Source: an uncultured Bacteroidales bacterium | Lineage (GTDB): Bacteria > Bacteroidota > Bacteroidia > Bacteroidales > Paludibacteraceae | Direction: 5' to 3' | Assembly: GCA_900542355.1 (NCBI GenBank) | Contig: UQNE01000002.1 | Coordinates: forward strand, 124,001 to 188,000 | DNA length: 64,000 bases | In this document: positions 7,824 to 16,195 of the stretch, in pieces | Position numbering within the stretch: the first letter of the stretch is position 1 | Layout: each line of letters starts with the position of its first letter | The notes under the pieces: generated by a model | Databases searched by the model: none | What the model saw: the letters and a program-made list of their open reading frames with translations, nothing else | Told to the model about the DNA's origin: nothing | Translations under genes and position numbers: made by a program

Positions 7824-7886
7824 CTAGAATCCCTAGACCATCTAGAGTTCCTAGAGCATCTAGACCATCTAAAATCCCTAGAAATT
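7824..7886. repeat. Family B array: seven 9-bp CTAGANNNN units
   Basis: CTAGA recurs every nine bases seven times (one unit reads CTAAA), the four variable bases being ATCC, CCAT, GTTC, GCAT, CCAT, ATCC and AATT. Similar arrays are at 3293-3318, 10508-10552, 21101-21158 and 40888-40945. Confidence 0.9.
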
Positions 7887-7890
7887 TTAC

Positions 7891-7931
7891 GCAAGCACAT
7901 CCCCTCCCTTGGAGGGGCTTGGGAAGGTGTT
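7891..7931. repeat. GC-rich palindromic repeat (family C)
   Basis: GCAAGCACATCCCCTCCC followed by TTGGAGGGGCTTGGGAAGGT. It has the same orientation as the copy at 16211 and is followed by TTCATTATGCATTG as in that copy. Confidence 0.85.
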
Positions 7932-7950
7932 CATTATGCATTGAAAAAGT

Positions 7951-8064
7951 GCCTTTTGCTGTCATTTTGTCAAACCGACCTTGTCGAGACTTCGTCGAAC
8001 TCTTGTCGAGACCTTATCGAGACCTAACGGCAAAATCGCCATTATCATTTTGTCAGTTTTAGCA
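7951..8064. repeat. Family D dispersed element (~110 bp)
   Basis: Runs from CTTTTGCTGTCATTTTGTC through several TCGAGAC-type 10-11-bp steps to ATCATTTTGTCAGTTTTAGC. Both ends carry CATTTTGTCA as a direct repeat. Homologues lie at 18861-18974 (same strand) and at 40771-40851 and 56441-56552 (reverse complement). Confidence 0.8.
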
Positions 8065-8087
8065 CCGTTTCTCTAACTAAATGATAT

Positions 8088-8294
8088 TTACATCGGATAA
8101 CCACTATCGGCAACTTTCTGCAACATCTGCTGTAGATATTTTTCTAACGGTATGTTTTCACTGATATCCATTCGCTTTTTTATGCGCTGTCTGCGGCTCC
8201 AAATAGTGCGTTGTGTTGAACCGAGCAGGAGGCAGATGTCAGATATATCTAGTCCCAAAAGCATAAGGGCAAATAGTCGATTCGTAGCCTGCAT
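8088..8294 (-). pseudogene. HTH-domain remnant of a LuxR-like regulator
   Basis: A 68-residue reading starting at an in-frame ATG (8294) contains RLFALMLLGLDISDICLLLG followed by STQRTIWSRRQRIKKRM. This is the spacing and residue pattern of the C-terminal helix-turn-helix of Bacteroidota TPR-LuxR-type regulators (LLLGLS..EIA.LLG.S..TI..RR.R.KKK). No TPR or sensor part is present upstream; the region to the right holds a plus-strand promoter instead. I read this as the surviving 3' end of a decayed regulator. A stand-alone small DNA-binding protein is possible. Confidence 0.45.
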
Positions 8295-8304
8295 AAGTGT
8301 GTAT

Positions 8305-8336
8305 TTTGTATATGTAAATAAAAAGCAGTACCTTTG
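8305..8336 (+). promoter_or_regulatory. Bacteroidota-type promoter for the lipoprotein/outer-membrane gene cluster
   Basis: TTTG at 8305-8308 and TACCTTTG at 8329-8336, spacer exactly 20. The surrounding AAAAAGCAGTACCTTTGC is shared with the promoter at 29855-29886. Confidence 0.75.
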
Positions 8337-8425
8337 CAATGTCAAAATCCACTAATCTGAAGCAACAGAACTTGTTGGCGGAAGAATAACCAAAATTATT
8401 TGAATCTGAAAAAACAACTAAGTCT

Positions 8426-8960
8426 ATGTGTAGAAATTGCAAATCATTTGTTCGCTCAGCGGTGTTTATCCTATGTGTGTCGATAGGGATGGTCTCGTGT
8501 AGCAAGTTGCCTGACGATTTGCCAAGTACGGCTATAACTCGTCATTGCCCCTTTGTCGGAGAAAGAGTATCATACCTTGTGGGCAGATACCATTACCCCT
8601 CCTTCCAATCCATTGGCACCTGCGCACAATGATAGTCTGGTAACCGTTAAGGGAAGTCTTCATTTGGATGGCTTGCGGTGGTCTTCCAACAACGAGTTGT
8701 ACGCCTGCATATACAGCGGCATAAATACATACAATCTGATGACGCGCACCGTTCTTTCCGGTAGCATAAATTTGCAGTTTTGGCAGTTAGACGCACCTAT
8801 GTTACAACCCGGTTTTGCTGGTATGACAGACACCATTTGCGTAGGTGATACCATTGCGGTAACGGGCTACCCATATTCTCTTTTCAACCACACCGCAACA
8901 GCATTAGATGTGCGCTTCGTACAGAAATATAGTTCACCCAAAAAGGATGAGTTCAAATAG
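8426..8960 (+). pseudogene. Frameshifted lipoprotein gene of unknown function
   Basis: The first frame (8426 on) encodes a typical lipoprotein leader, SAVFILCVSIGMVSCSKLPDD, with the lipobox cysteine in VSCS, then loses sense and stops at 8632. A second frame is open from 8538 to 8960 and encodes a coherent 130-residue secreted-type domain (VTVKGSLHLDGLRW, LSGSINLQFWQLD, DTICVGDTIAVTGYPYSLF). The two join cleanly if one C is removed from the CCCC run at 8548-8551 (TGCCCCTTTG), giving ...ITRHCPLSEKEYHTLW. I therefore interpret one lipoprotein disrupted by a single-base insertion in a homopolymer; a sequencing error or phase-variable tract would look the same. The gene precedes two outer-membrane proteins under one promoter. 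The family is not recognised. Confidence 0.6.
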
Positions 8961-8986
8961 TTTAATTAGTAGTAAATCAATTGATT

Positions 8987-9715
8987 GTGAGAAGACTATC
9001 GGTATATCTGATTGCATTGATTCTATGGTTGTGTAGTGCAATACCCGTTATGGCATCGCCTGTTGCCACATCATCTGCCACTGCAGAATCGCCTCACGAG
9101 TTGCGTTTGGGCTTTTCTGATTCGTTTATTCCCGCCGACCGAATGCAACGGGCTATCAACGCTGATTATTGGCACACCCCATCGCCGAGTAGTGCTGTCG
9201 AGGGCATGCCCGTAGATGAAGCAGATGCCTTCCTTCGGCAATATGAGCGTTCTCTCTATAGCCATATCTACAATACGGGGCATTTCTTTGTAGAGTATCA
9301 GTACCGTTTAACCCATGTGGTAAGTGGGGGTATAGATGCCAATATGGCGGCAATAGGTGCTACCTGCAAAGTAACTGACGGATACAATACGGTAAAAGCC
9401 AACTATCGCAACCATATATATGTGTGGAGTGCTTTGCCTACGGTGCGATTCTGCTATTTGGAGCACCCTCATATACGGTTATATTTATCGCTCGGATTGG
9501 GTTACACTTCGTATGTTGGCACTTGGGATAATAGTCGGATCTTGCGTCATGGCGTAGGACTGAATGTTACCCTCTTGGGTGTGCAGGTTGGTGGAAAGCA
9601 TGTATTTGGTGGAGTAGATCTTGGTGCTTTCAATGCTTGGTATGCCACACCTTCCGCTATGCAATGGATGCCCTTCTCGCGTATGCTGAGTGCTTCTATC
9701 GGTTGCAGGTTTTGA
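8987..9715 (+). CDS. Outer-membrane beta-barrel protein, paralogue 1
   Basis: Secreted protein with a signal peptide (LSVYLIALILWLCSAIPVMA) followed by about 215 residues of alternating hydrophobic/polar strands ending in a C-terminal phenylalanine (SIGCRF), the outer-membrane insertion signature. It aligns by eye with the next gene: HELRLGFSDSF/HEIRVGIGESV, VEYQYRLT/AEYQYRVN, LPTVRFCYLE/MPTVRFTYLH and LGLGYTSYVG/LSFGYYIGFG. The start is uncertain: a GTG at 8987 directly precedes RRLSVYL and a TTG is available at 8981; I prefer the GTG. It follows the frameshifted lipoprotein gene by 26 bp and probably shares its promoter. Function unknown. Confidence 0.65.
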   Translation: MRRLSVYLIALILWLCSAIPVMASPVATSSATAESPHELRLGFSDSFIPADRMQRAINADYWHTPSPSSAVEGMPVDEADAFLRQYERSLYSHIYNTGHFFVEYQYRLTHVVSGGIDANMAAIGATCKVTDGYNTVKANYRNHIYVWSALPTVRFCYLEHPHIRLYLSLGLGYTSYVGTWDNSRILRHGVGLNVTLLGVQVGGKHVFGGVDLGAFNAWYATPSAMQWMPFSRMLSASIGCRF

Positions 9716-9821
9716 TATTCAATCTAAAATTGAAAATTATAAATGGATACCTTTGTGATATATATATGCTGTAGGTAATATAGAGACCAATTATGAATTC
9801 AAAATAGAGAATGAACGGGTT

Positions 9822-10436
9822 ATGAAAACGAAATTGCGTGTAGTAGTGTGGGTGATAGGTATATTGTGCCTATCAGTGGATACCATGTCAGAGCCCAAAG
9901 AGATGCGTGCTGCGAGCAGGCATGAGATAAGAGTAGGTATTGGCGAAAGTGTAGTGGATGGCGCTCTTATCGCCTCGCATGATGTCTATGTGATGAAAAA
10001 TACTTATGTTGCGCCCAACCTATTTGCGGAGTATCAATATCGTGTCAACGACTGGTGCGGAGTAGGTGTGCAAGTGAATGGTGCATGGCGTGGCTCTTAT
10101 TTGCGTAGGCGTGGTGATGAAACGATGTCTTGGATGCATATCACGATAGGTACACTTGCCATAATGCCCACGGTGCGGTTCACCTATCTGCATCGCGAAT
10201 GGGTGAATCTGTACTCTGCTTTGTCTTTTGGCTACTATATAGGTTTTGGAAATTGCAATCGCGATAGGTCGGTGGGCTGTGGTGCGGCAGGCAGCGTGTG
10301 CCTGCTGGGCATTTCAGTTGGACGAAATCATTTCTTCGCTTCGGGTGAGATAGGCGCATTGTGCGGCGTGGCCGACAATGGGGTGGAGCAGTTAGGTTCA
10401 CGACTACTTTCTATCTCCCTTGGCTACAGATTTTGA
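9822..10436 (+). CDS. Outer-membrane beta-barrel protein, paralogue 2
   Basis: A 204-residue product with a short signal-like N-terminus (VVVWVIGILCLSVDTMS) and a barrel-like body ending in SISLGYRF, with C-terminal Phe. It is a tandem paralogue of 8987-9715, about 40 residues shorter in the first third, with conserved EYQYR, PTVRF and FGYY segments. Number and amphipathicity of strands suggest a small eight-stranded barrel. The 106-bp spacer to the first copy has no terminator. A family C palindrome and a CTAGA array follow its stop, then a terminator shared with glyS on the other strand. Function unknown. Confidence 0.65.
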   Translation: MKTKLRVVVWVIGILCLSVDTMSEPKEMRAASRHEIRVGIGESVVDGALIASHDVYVMKNTYVAPNLFAEYQYRVNDWCGVGVQVNGAWRGSYLRRRGDETMSWMHITIGTLAIMPTVRFTYLHREWVNLYSALSFGYYIGFGNCNRDRSVGCGAAGSVCLLGISVGRNHFFASGEIGALCGVADNGVEQLGSRLLSISLGYRF

Positions 10437-10454
10437 TTATTCAATGAAGAATGA

Positions 10455-10552
10455 GACCTCCCCAAGCCCCTCCAAGGGAGGGGATGTCCTTGCATAATGA
10501 ATAATGCCCCTAGAATATCTAGAACATCTAGAGTATCTAGAATACCTAGATA
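10455..10552. repeat. Composite repeat: family C palindrome followed by a family B CTAGA array
   Basis: GACCTCCCCAAGCCCCTCC (10455 on) with its GGGAGGGGATGTCC half, then TGCATAATGAATAATG (family A-like), then five CTAGA steps at 9-bp spacing (10509-10550). The same C-A-B association recurs at 3255-3377 and at 7824-7945. Confidence 0.85.
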
Positions 10553-10562
10553 ATATAATAAA

Positions 10563-10595
10563 AAGAGAGTGCCTATGAGTAGGCACTCTCTTCTT
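10563..10595. terminator. Bidirectional terminator between the outer-membrane gene and glyS
   Basis: AAGAGAGTGCCTA (10563-10575) pairs perfectly over 13 bp with TAGGCACTCTCTT (10580-10592) around a 4-nt loop. A run of A on the left supplies the U-tract for the minus strand (glyS). Confidence 0.9.
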
Positions 10596-10655
10596 GATAT
10601 ACTTAGATAATTATTTCGGTTTATTGTTTGTGGAGTTGGTGTTATTCTCCGCCAA

Positions 10656-12206
10656 TTATTTCTCCATTATTTTACGGTAGAGCACTTTGGGGTCGACAGC
10701 GTGTGCGATGAGGGCGTGTAGGTCGTCTATCTTGATGCGCTCTTGCTGCATAGTGTCTCGATAGCGGACGGTAACGCAGTTGTCGGTGAGTGTGTCGTGG
10801 TCCACGGTGATGCAGAAAGGCGTACCGATGGCATCCTGACGGCGATAGCGTTTGCCGATAGAGTCTTTCTCGTCGTAGTTGGTATGGAAGTCGAACTTGA
10901 GCATATCGACAATCTCTCGTGCTTTCTCGGGTAGTCCGTCTTTGCGTACAAGGGGCATGACGCAGGCTTTTACGGGTGCCAATACAGGCGGCAGGGAAAG
11001 TACTACACGGGTATCTCCACCCTCCAGTTGCTCCTCCTTATAAGCCGAGCACATCACACTGAGGAACATACGGTCCACACCGATAGAGGTCTCAATCACA
11101 TATGGCGTGTAACTCTGATTGAGTTCGGGGTCGAAGTACTCCATTTTCTTGCCGCTGAACTTGGCATGTTGGCTAAGGTCGAAATTAGTTCGGCTGTGAA
11201 TGCCCTCCACTTCCTTAAAGCCGAACGGCATCTGGAACTCGATGTCGGTAGCGGCATTGGCATAGTGCGCCAGTTTCTCGTGGTCGTGGAAACGGTATTT
11301 CTCATCGCCCAGTCCGAGTGCTTTGTGCCATTTCAAGCGGAATTGTTTCCAGTGTTCAAACCATTTCATCTCCTCGCCCGGGCGGACAAAGAACTGCATC
11401 TCCATTTGCTCGAACTCGCGCATGCGGAAGATGAACTGTCGTGCGACAATCTCGTTACGGAAAGCCTTACCTATTTGTGCGATACCGAAAGGAATCTTCA
11501 TGCGTCCTGTCTTCTGCACATTGAGGAAATTGACGAATATACCCTGCGCCGTCTCGGGGCGGAGATAGATTTTCATTGCTCCGTCGGAGGTGCTACCCAT
11601 CTCGGTTTGGAACATGAGGTTGAACTGCCGCACATCGGTCCAGTTGCGTGTACCGCTGATGGGGCAGACGATTTCCTCGTCAAGGATGATTTGTTTCAAC
11701 TCGGCTAAGTCGTTGTCGTTCATCGCCTTGCTGTATCGCTCGTGGAGGGCATTGCGTTTGTCGATATGCTCTTTCACGCGCTCGTTGGTCTGCTTATAGA
11801 GTTCCTCATCGAAGTTATCACCGAAGCGTTTGCGTGCTTTTTCGAGTTCTTTCTCGATTTTCTCGTCATACTTGGCTATTTGGTCTTCGATGAGTACATC
11901 GGCACGATAGCGTTTCTTGGAGTCGCGATTGTCGATGAGCGGGTCATTGAAAGCATCGACATGCCCTGAGGCCTTCCAAACGGTGGGGTGCATAAAGATA
12001 GCGGCATCGATGCCCACGATGTTCTCGTGGAGGAGAGTCATCGAGTCCCACCAATACTTTTTGATATTGTTTTTGAGTTCTACGCCGTTCTGCCCATAGT
12101 CATAGACGGCACCGAGCCCGTCGTAGATGTCGCTGCTTGGGAATACAAAGCCGTATTCCTTGCAGTGCGCTACCAACTTTTTGAAAGTTTCTTCTTGTGT
12201 TGCCAT
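10656..12206 (-). CDS. glyS: Glycine--tRNA ligase (single-chain, homodimeric type)
   Basis: Class II aminoacyl-tRNA synthetase charging tRNA-Gly. The product has 516 residues and begins with TFKKLVAHCKEYGFVFPSSD, followed by GLGAVYDYGQNGVELKNNI, the typical N-terminus of the alpha2 (eukaryote/archaea-like) GlyRS used by Bacteroidota. Motif 2 is visible in IGKAFRNEI...FIFRMREFEQMEMQFFV, and motif 3 in ETSIGVDRMFL. The C-terminal anticodon-binding domain (LPPVLAPVKACVMPLV) is intact. The ATG at 12206 is supported by homology of the start and by the promoter 58 bp upstream. It is monocistronic between that promoter and the terminator at 10563-10595. Confidence 0.97.
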   Translation of the reverse strand: MATQEETFKKLVAHCKEYGFVFPSSDIYDGLGAVYDYGQNGVELKNNIKKYWWDSMTLLHENIVGIDAAIFMHPTVWKASGHVDAFNDPLIDNRDSKKRYRADVLIEDQIAKYDEKIEKELEKARKRFGDNFDEELYKQTNERVKEHIDKRNALHERYSKAMNDNDLAELKQIILDEEIVCPISGTRNWTDVRQFNLMFQTEMGSTSDGAMKIYLRPETAQGIFVNFLNVQKTGRMKIPFGIAQIGKAFRNEIVARQFIFRMREFEQMEMQFFVRPGEEMKWFEHWKQFRLKWHKALGLGDEKYRFHDHEKLAHYANAATDIEFQMPFGFKEVEGIHSRTNFDLSQHAKFSGKKMEYFDPELNQSYTPYVIETSIGVDRMFLSVMCSAYKEEQLEGGDTRVVLSLPPVLAPVKACVMPLVRKDGLPEKAREIVDMLKFDFHTNYDEKDSIGKRYRRQDAIGTPFCITVDHDTLTDNCVTVRYRDTMQQERIKIDDLHALIAHAVDPKVLYRKIMEK

Positions 12207-12263
12207 ATTGTTGTTTTGTGTTTATTTACTTCGTGTTAGTTACGCTGTCGCGTGTTTTGACTG

Positions 12264-12295
12264 CAAAGTTACTACAAATAGTTGATATAGGCAAA
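12264..12295 (-). promoter_or_regulatory. Bacteroidota-type promoter for glyS
   Basis: On the minus strand TTTG (12292-12295) and TAACTTTG (12264-12271) are separated by exactly 20 bases. It lies in the 107-bp gap between gtrA-like and glyS. Confidence 0.8.
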
Positions 12296-12313
12296 TAAAA
12301 GTGCTGCGGTTCA

Positions 12314-12775
12314 TTATTGTTTGTTTTGCGGGTCTTTGAGGACATTGAATCGGGAGGAGTACATAAAGAACTTGCGGGCGAGGAAGTTCCAAGCGAAACA
12401 GATGACCGTCATAATCAGTTTACTGACAAGATAGTGCACTCCCACTTTCTCGGTGAAGAACCATATACCTGCTTCGAGGAATAGTAGTCCTAATCCCCCG
12501 ATAAGGAACACCCCTGCAATCTCGCCTGCTCTTGATTTAGGTTCGCCTCTGAAAACCAGGAACTTAGAGATAGCATAATTAGTTAGTGTACCTGTGATGA
12601 AACCAATCAGTGCGGCTATCAAGTAGGGTATGCCCATAACATACGAGGTAAGGAAATAACTGCCATAATCTACGGCAAATGCACCCACAGCCACAAAGCA
12701 ATAGCGGAAGAGTTGGAGCCATATATTGTTGGTGTCCTGCCGAAAAAGGATGTCAATTAGTTTTTTGCTGTCCAT
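12314..12775 (-). CDS. GtrA family membrane protein
   Basis: A 153-residue polytopic protein with four predicted transmembrane segments (LFRYCFVAVGAFAVDYGSYF; PYLIAALIGFITGTLTNYAI; GVFLIGGLGLLFLEAGIWFF; LIMTVICFAWNFLARKFFMY). The RYCFVG.....D start and WNF..RK.FVF end are family hallmarks. GtrA-family proteins are proposed to help translocate or process polyprenyl-phosphate-linked sugars in cell-surface glycan modification. It is the third gene of a minus-strand cluster after an FAD oxidoreductase and a large membrane glycosyltransferase, 79 bp after the latter, which supports a joint lipid-linked sugar pathway. The ATG at 12775 is the natural start. Confidence 0.85.
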   Translation of the reverse strand: MDSKKLIDILFRQDTNNIWLQLFRYCFVAVGAFAVDYGSYFLTSYVMGIPYLIAALIGFITGTLTNYAISKFLVFRGEPKSRAGEIAGVFLIGGLGLLFLEAGIWFFTEKVGVHYLVSKLIMTVICFAWNFLARKFFMYSSRFNVLKDPQNKQ

Positions 12776-12854
12776 ATTCTATATCAACATATAATCGCCA
12801 TATAATTATCTATAATAATTGATGAATAATTACATGATAATTATATGTTTTCTA

Positions 12855-14435
12855 TTATTTGTCGTTTGTATTCTCAGACAATTGCTCGGCTGCTTGTCGG
12901 TCGAAGACGAGGAGGTAGGTGCCTGTGTTCTCGTAGTACGCCAATGCGCGTGGGAAGAACTGCGGGTAGTTCTGTATGGCGGGAATCAAGTAACGATAAG
13001 TGGAACTATATCCGAGTGCGTCCACCAATACCAAATCGACTTTTTTCTTGACCAAGTCAGCAATCAGAGCCTCTGCGTTGTCGGTGTAGGCATAGTTCAC
13101 TCCCGGTCGCTCACTATACATATAGAGCATCTGGGGCTTGCGAGAGCAGACGATGGTCTCGGCGGATGTGTTCTTCTTGAGCGACTTGCCAATGGCGAAG
13201 AACTGCTGATAGTTGACGGGGTATTTCTGCTGTGCGAGCAGGTGTTCCTCTTGCAGTCCGCTCTTGGCAAAGAATAGCAACACGAGCAACACATAAGCAG
13301 GGAGGGTTTTCTCTTTCCATTTGCGCTGTATGAGCCACGAGCCTCCCCACCACAGTCCGATGAGCAGAAAAGCCGTCAAGAAAGGCAGCACAGAGGTGAT
13401 ATATCTGTTTCCGCTGGGTGTGCTGAAGATAGAGATGACGCCCAAGGTAGCGGCGATATATCCGATAGCAAACCAACGCTGTTTGCCTAATTTCCATGCA
13501 CCGAGGAGCATCACGCAGAGCATCACAGCGCCCAAGAGGTAGATATACCAAGTGTAGGTAGGTGCATCACAGTTGAGTTTGGCAAAAGGCATGATAGTGT
13601 TTGGAAAAGCATTGAATATCAGCATCTTGAGTGTCTCAAAGAATCGTGAAACTACTTCCCCGAAACTCAGCGACCCCATCTCCGGTCGCCATGGATTGGC
13701 CACCATAATACTATCGAGGTATCGGTTTCCGTTGAGCCCTAAGGCTTTGTTGCGTATCATCCAAGGCAGGCACCCTATAGCAAAGCCGACTATGGTGGCA
13801 GGCAGGGCAGCCCAACGACGACGCACCAAGAATAGCAATACTACCGCAGCCACCAAGGCTACACCTTGCGTGCGGATATGATAGGTGAACACCAATGCAA
13901 CGAGCATGACATAGAACCACGGTGAAGCAAGTTCGCTCCACCATTTCTTCTCGTGCCGGCAGAGCATGACGAGCGAGAAGAACACCAACATACTCATCAG
14001 TAGGAAACTCGACTCCGACATCATCATCGTGGAGAAATGGAGCAACCTTGGGCAGAAAAGACCCGATACAGACGCCACAAAACTAATATCCATAGGTAGC
14101 GAGAGTGCCAGTAGAGCAAAATAAAGCAGTAGTATGCTCCCCAATACAAACACCTCGTTGAGCCATTTCTGCGCCACTATGCTGTCGGTAATGGCACGCA
14201 AAGGGGTCATCAGAATAGGGTAGCCGGGCGGGAAAGTAGATGTGGCGGGATGTCCGGGTGAGGAAAGGTCGCAATAGCCCTCGCCTGCTGCCAACGATGT
14301 GGCGTAGATATAATAGTTGAAGTTATCCCCATTCAGGTCGGGCTTGCTATTGAAAGTGTATAGCACCAATGCCAACCATGCCACCACGATGATAGCGGGG
14401 AAGACAATATACTTAAAGATATTATTTCTGCTCAT
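12855..14435 (-). CDS. Polytopic membrane glycosyltransferase (GT-C/GT39-like)
   Basis: A 526-residue integral membrane protein with about eleven hydrophobic segments. The first periplasmic loop carries acidic residues and an NFNYYIYATSLAAGEGY segment followed by STFPPGYPILMTPLRAI, the layout of GT-C enzymes that take sugars from polyprenyl-phosphate donors (a D/N-rich loop after TM1, then a P-P-G-Y-P turn). The C-terminal 100 residues form a soluble domain (YPVNYQQFFAIGKSLKKN...VVCSRKPQMLYMYSERPG). It overlaps the upstream FAD oxidoreductase gene by 14 bp, indicating translational coupling, and is followed by gtrA. Substrate and acceptor are unknown. A generic glycosyltransferase family 39 label is the safest call. 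Confidence 0.75.
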   Translation of the reverse strand: MSRNNIFKYIVFPAIIVVAWLALVLYTFNSKPDLNGDNFNYYIYATSLAAGEGYCDLSSPGHPATSTFPPGYPILMTPLRAITDSIVAQKWLNEVFVLGSILLLYFALLALSLPMDISFVASVSGLFCPRLLHFSTMMMSESSFLLMSMLVFFSLVMLCRHEKKWWSELASPWFYVMLVALVFTYHIRTQGVALVAAVVLLFLVRRRWAALPATIVGFAIGCLPWMIRNKALGLNGNRYLDSIMVANPWRPEMGSLSFGEVVSRFFETLKMLIFNAFPNTIMPFAKLNCDAPTYTWYIYLLGAVMLCVMLLGAWKLGKQRWFAIGYIAATLGVISIFSTPSGNRYITSVLPFLTAFLLIGLWWGGSWLIQRKWKEKTLPAYVLLVLLFFAKSGLQEEHLLAQQKYPVNYQQFFAIGKSLKKNTSAETIVCSRKPQMLYMYSERPGVNYAYTDNAEALIADLVKKKVDLVLVDALGYSSTYRYLIPAIQNYPQFFPRALAYYENTGTYLLVFDRQAAEQLSENTNDK

Positions 14436-15996
14436 GATACTCTTTTTCGGTGTTTACATTCCATATATTCGTTTTATCTTCTATGCCGCCACGGATATTG
14501 CGCACACACTCTATGGCTGTCATCATAGAGTGGTCCATATTATTATATCTGTGTTGTCCGTTGCGCCCGAGGCAATAGAGGTTAGGTATGGTATCGAGGA
14601 AGGCTTTAACGGTATCTAACTGATAATAAGAGCCATAGTAGGCGGGGTAGGCTTTCTTTATGCGCACATGGCAGGCGTCGAGTACATCCTCACGGTTGAT
14701 GATGTCTATCTTGACGAGTTCGTCGATAGCCATTTGGATAAATTGCTCCTTGGGCATATTCCAGAAGGTATCGCCCTCGGTGCAGAAATACTCCAAGCCA
14801 ATCCACATTGTATGCTCATAGTCGTTCACAAGGTAGGGCGACCAGTTGTTGAATACTTGCAAACGACCGATATGTACATCGCGCTCCTGGATATAAATCC
14901 ATGTATCCGGTACACGCCCGTCGTAGGTGGGGATGTGTGTCTTGTTCTTGATGCGCATTTGTTTCACGCAGAGGCCCACCGTGATAAAATCGCGATAAGG
15001 CAGACTGCCTGCAATCTCCTGCACCGGCTTGGGCACTTCTACACCGTGAATAGCAGGTACTAAGTCCTTGATGGGCATCGTGGAGAGGAAATAGTTGCAA
15101 GCAAAAGTATGCATACTGCCGTCTTTGGTGCGTGCCACCACCGATACTACCTTACCATTATCTACATTCACACCCACTACCTCATGCCCCGTCAGTATCT
15201 CTCCGCCCATCTTGCGTACATCGTCTGCCACGGTCTCCCATAGTTGCCCGGGACCGTATTTAGGATAGATAAACTGCTCTATCAAAGAGGTCTCTACATG
15301 CTTGCTTTTCAGCCCGAGGCTGCGCTGAAGCATATCTTTTAGCACGGACATGATACTCAATCCCTTCACACGCTGGCTGCCCCAATCGGCTCCCAACTTA
15401 GAAGGATGCACACCCCACACTTTCTCGGTATAGCCCTCGAAGAACATCTCATATAAGGGGCGTCCGAAACGATTGATATAGAAGTTCTCCAGCGAGGTCT
15501 CCGGCAGTTTATGCACGCATGACCACAGATAACCAAAGCCCGCCCGCATAGTGTTGGCAAAACCCATATTGAGGAAGGTTTCTTTCTTCATCGAGATGGG
15601 ATAATCGAAGAACTTACGCAGGAAGAAAATACGGCTCACTCGGTTGCGAAGGAGCATCACACGGTCGGTTTGCTCGGGGTCGGGACCACCTTTTGCCAAG
15701 GGTTTATCGTTGGTATGCAACAGAATATCATCTTTCGAGGGTGCGCCTTGTGTGGGCATTACTTGTTGCCACCAGTTCATCACCTCCTCGCTCTTCGAGA
15801 AGAAACGATGACCGCCTATATCCATGCGGTTGCCTTTGTACTGCACCGTCTGCGAGATACCTCCGATAGCATCGGTTGCCTCTAAGATAACAGGCTGAAT
15901 ATCTGTGTTTTTTAGTAGTTCGTAAGCAGCAGTCAGTCCTGCCGGACCCGCACCTGCTATCACGGCTATTTGTTTTTCGTTCTCTTCCATATCCAA
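14422..15996 (-). CDS. FAD/NAD(P)-dependent oxidoreductase, protoporphyrinogen oxidase/UDP-galactopyranose mutase-like
   Basis: A 524-residue flavoprotein. The N-terminal dinucleotide-binding fold is complete: AVIAGAGPAGLTAAYELL (residues 10-27), then E at the end of beta-2 (VILEATDAIGGIS), and the GG-motif with GNRMDIGGHRFFSKS typical of the amine-oxidase/UGM-like superfamily. The rest (FINRFGRPLYEMFFEGYTEKVWG, YDGRVPDTWIYIQE, LGRNGQHRYNNMDHSM) matches a family widespread in Bacteroidota and actinobacteria and usually found next to membrane glycosyltransferases and GtrA proteins. Its coupling (14-bp overlap) to the GT-C gene suggests it modifies a lipid- or nucleotide-linked sugar used by that enzyme. 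The exact reaction is not known. Confidence 0.8.
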   Translation of the reverse strand: MDMEENEKQIAVIAGAGPAGLTAAYELLKNTDIQPVILEATDAIGGISQTVQYKGNRMDIGGHRFFSKSEEVMNWWQQVMPTQGAPSKDDILLHTNDKPLAKGGPDPEQTDRVMLLRNRVSRIFFLRKFFDYPISMKKETFLNMGFANTMRAGFGYLWSCVHKLPETSLENFYINRFGRPLYEMFFEGYTEKVWGVHPSKLGADWGSQRVKGLSIMSVLKDMLQRSLGLKSKHVETSLIEQFIYPKYGPGQLWETVADDVRKMGGEILTGHEVVGVNVDNGKVVSVVARTKDGSMHTFACNYFLSTMPIKDLVPAIHGVEVPKPVQEIAGSLPYRDFITVGLCVKQMRIKNKTHIPTYDGRVPDTWIYIQERDVHIGRLQVFNNWSPYLVNDYEHTMWIGLEYFCTEGDTFWNMPKEQFIQMAIDELVKIDIINREDVLDACHVRIKKAYPAYYGSYYQLDTVKAFLDTIPNLYCLGRNGQHRYNNMDHSMMTAIECVRNIRGGIEDKTNIWNVNTEKEYHEQK

Positions 15997-16082
15997 TTCA
16001 TTTTTACACTATTTTGGGTGTATTGGGTTGTCTTTCGGTTGTCGTAAGATAATAATTTGCAACAAACTATTTCTATTCGTGG

Positions 16083-16090
16083 CAAAGGTA
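16083..16090 (-). promoter_or_regulatory. Possible -7 element for the FAD oxidoreductase operon
   Basis: TACCTTTG on the minus strand 87 bp upstream of the start. No TTTG is found 20 bases upstream, so the promoter may be weak or activator dependent. Confidence 0.4.
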
Positions 16091-16195
16091 CACAAAAAAA
16101 ATATATTTTTCTCTATATGCTTCGGATTTTTCGGATATTCTATGAAAACTATATACTCTAAGGTGCTATGCATTGGACAATTGGACGACTAAATT

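Larger units (their letters stand above)
7719..8087. other. Repeat-rich intergenic region after the aminopeptidase gene
   Basis: Contains in order a short palindromic ATTACCATGTAATTA piece, the terminator, a 9-bp CTAGA array (family B), a family C palindrome, a TTATGCATTG motif and a full-length family D element. No gene is supported; the frame open across the CTAGA array is repeat sequence. Confidence 0.7.

Noticed and set aside
7824..8062. ORF across the CTAGA array and downstream repeats
   Set aside because: The peptide is a direct translation of three repeat families (RPSRVPRASRPSKIPR-like periodicity) and has no coding character.
8538..8632. Programmed ribosomal frameshift in the lipoprotein gene
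   Set aside because: There is no downstream pseudoknot or Shine-Dalgarno stimulator visible; a single-base insertion in CCCC explains it more simply.
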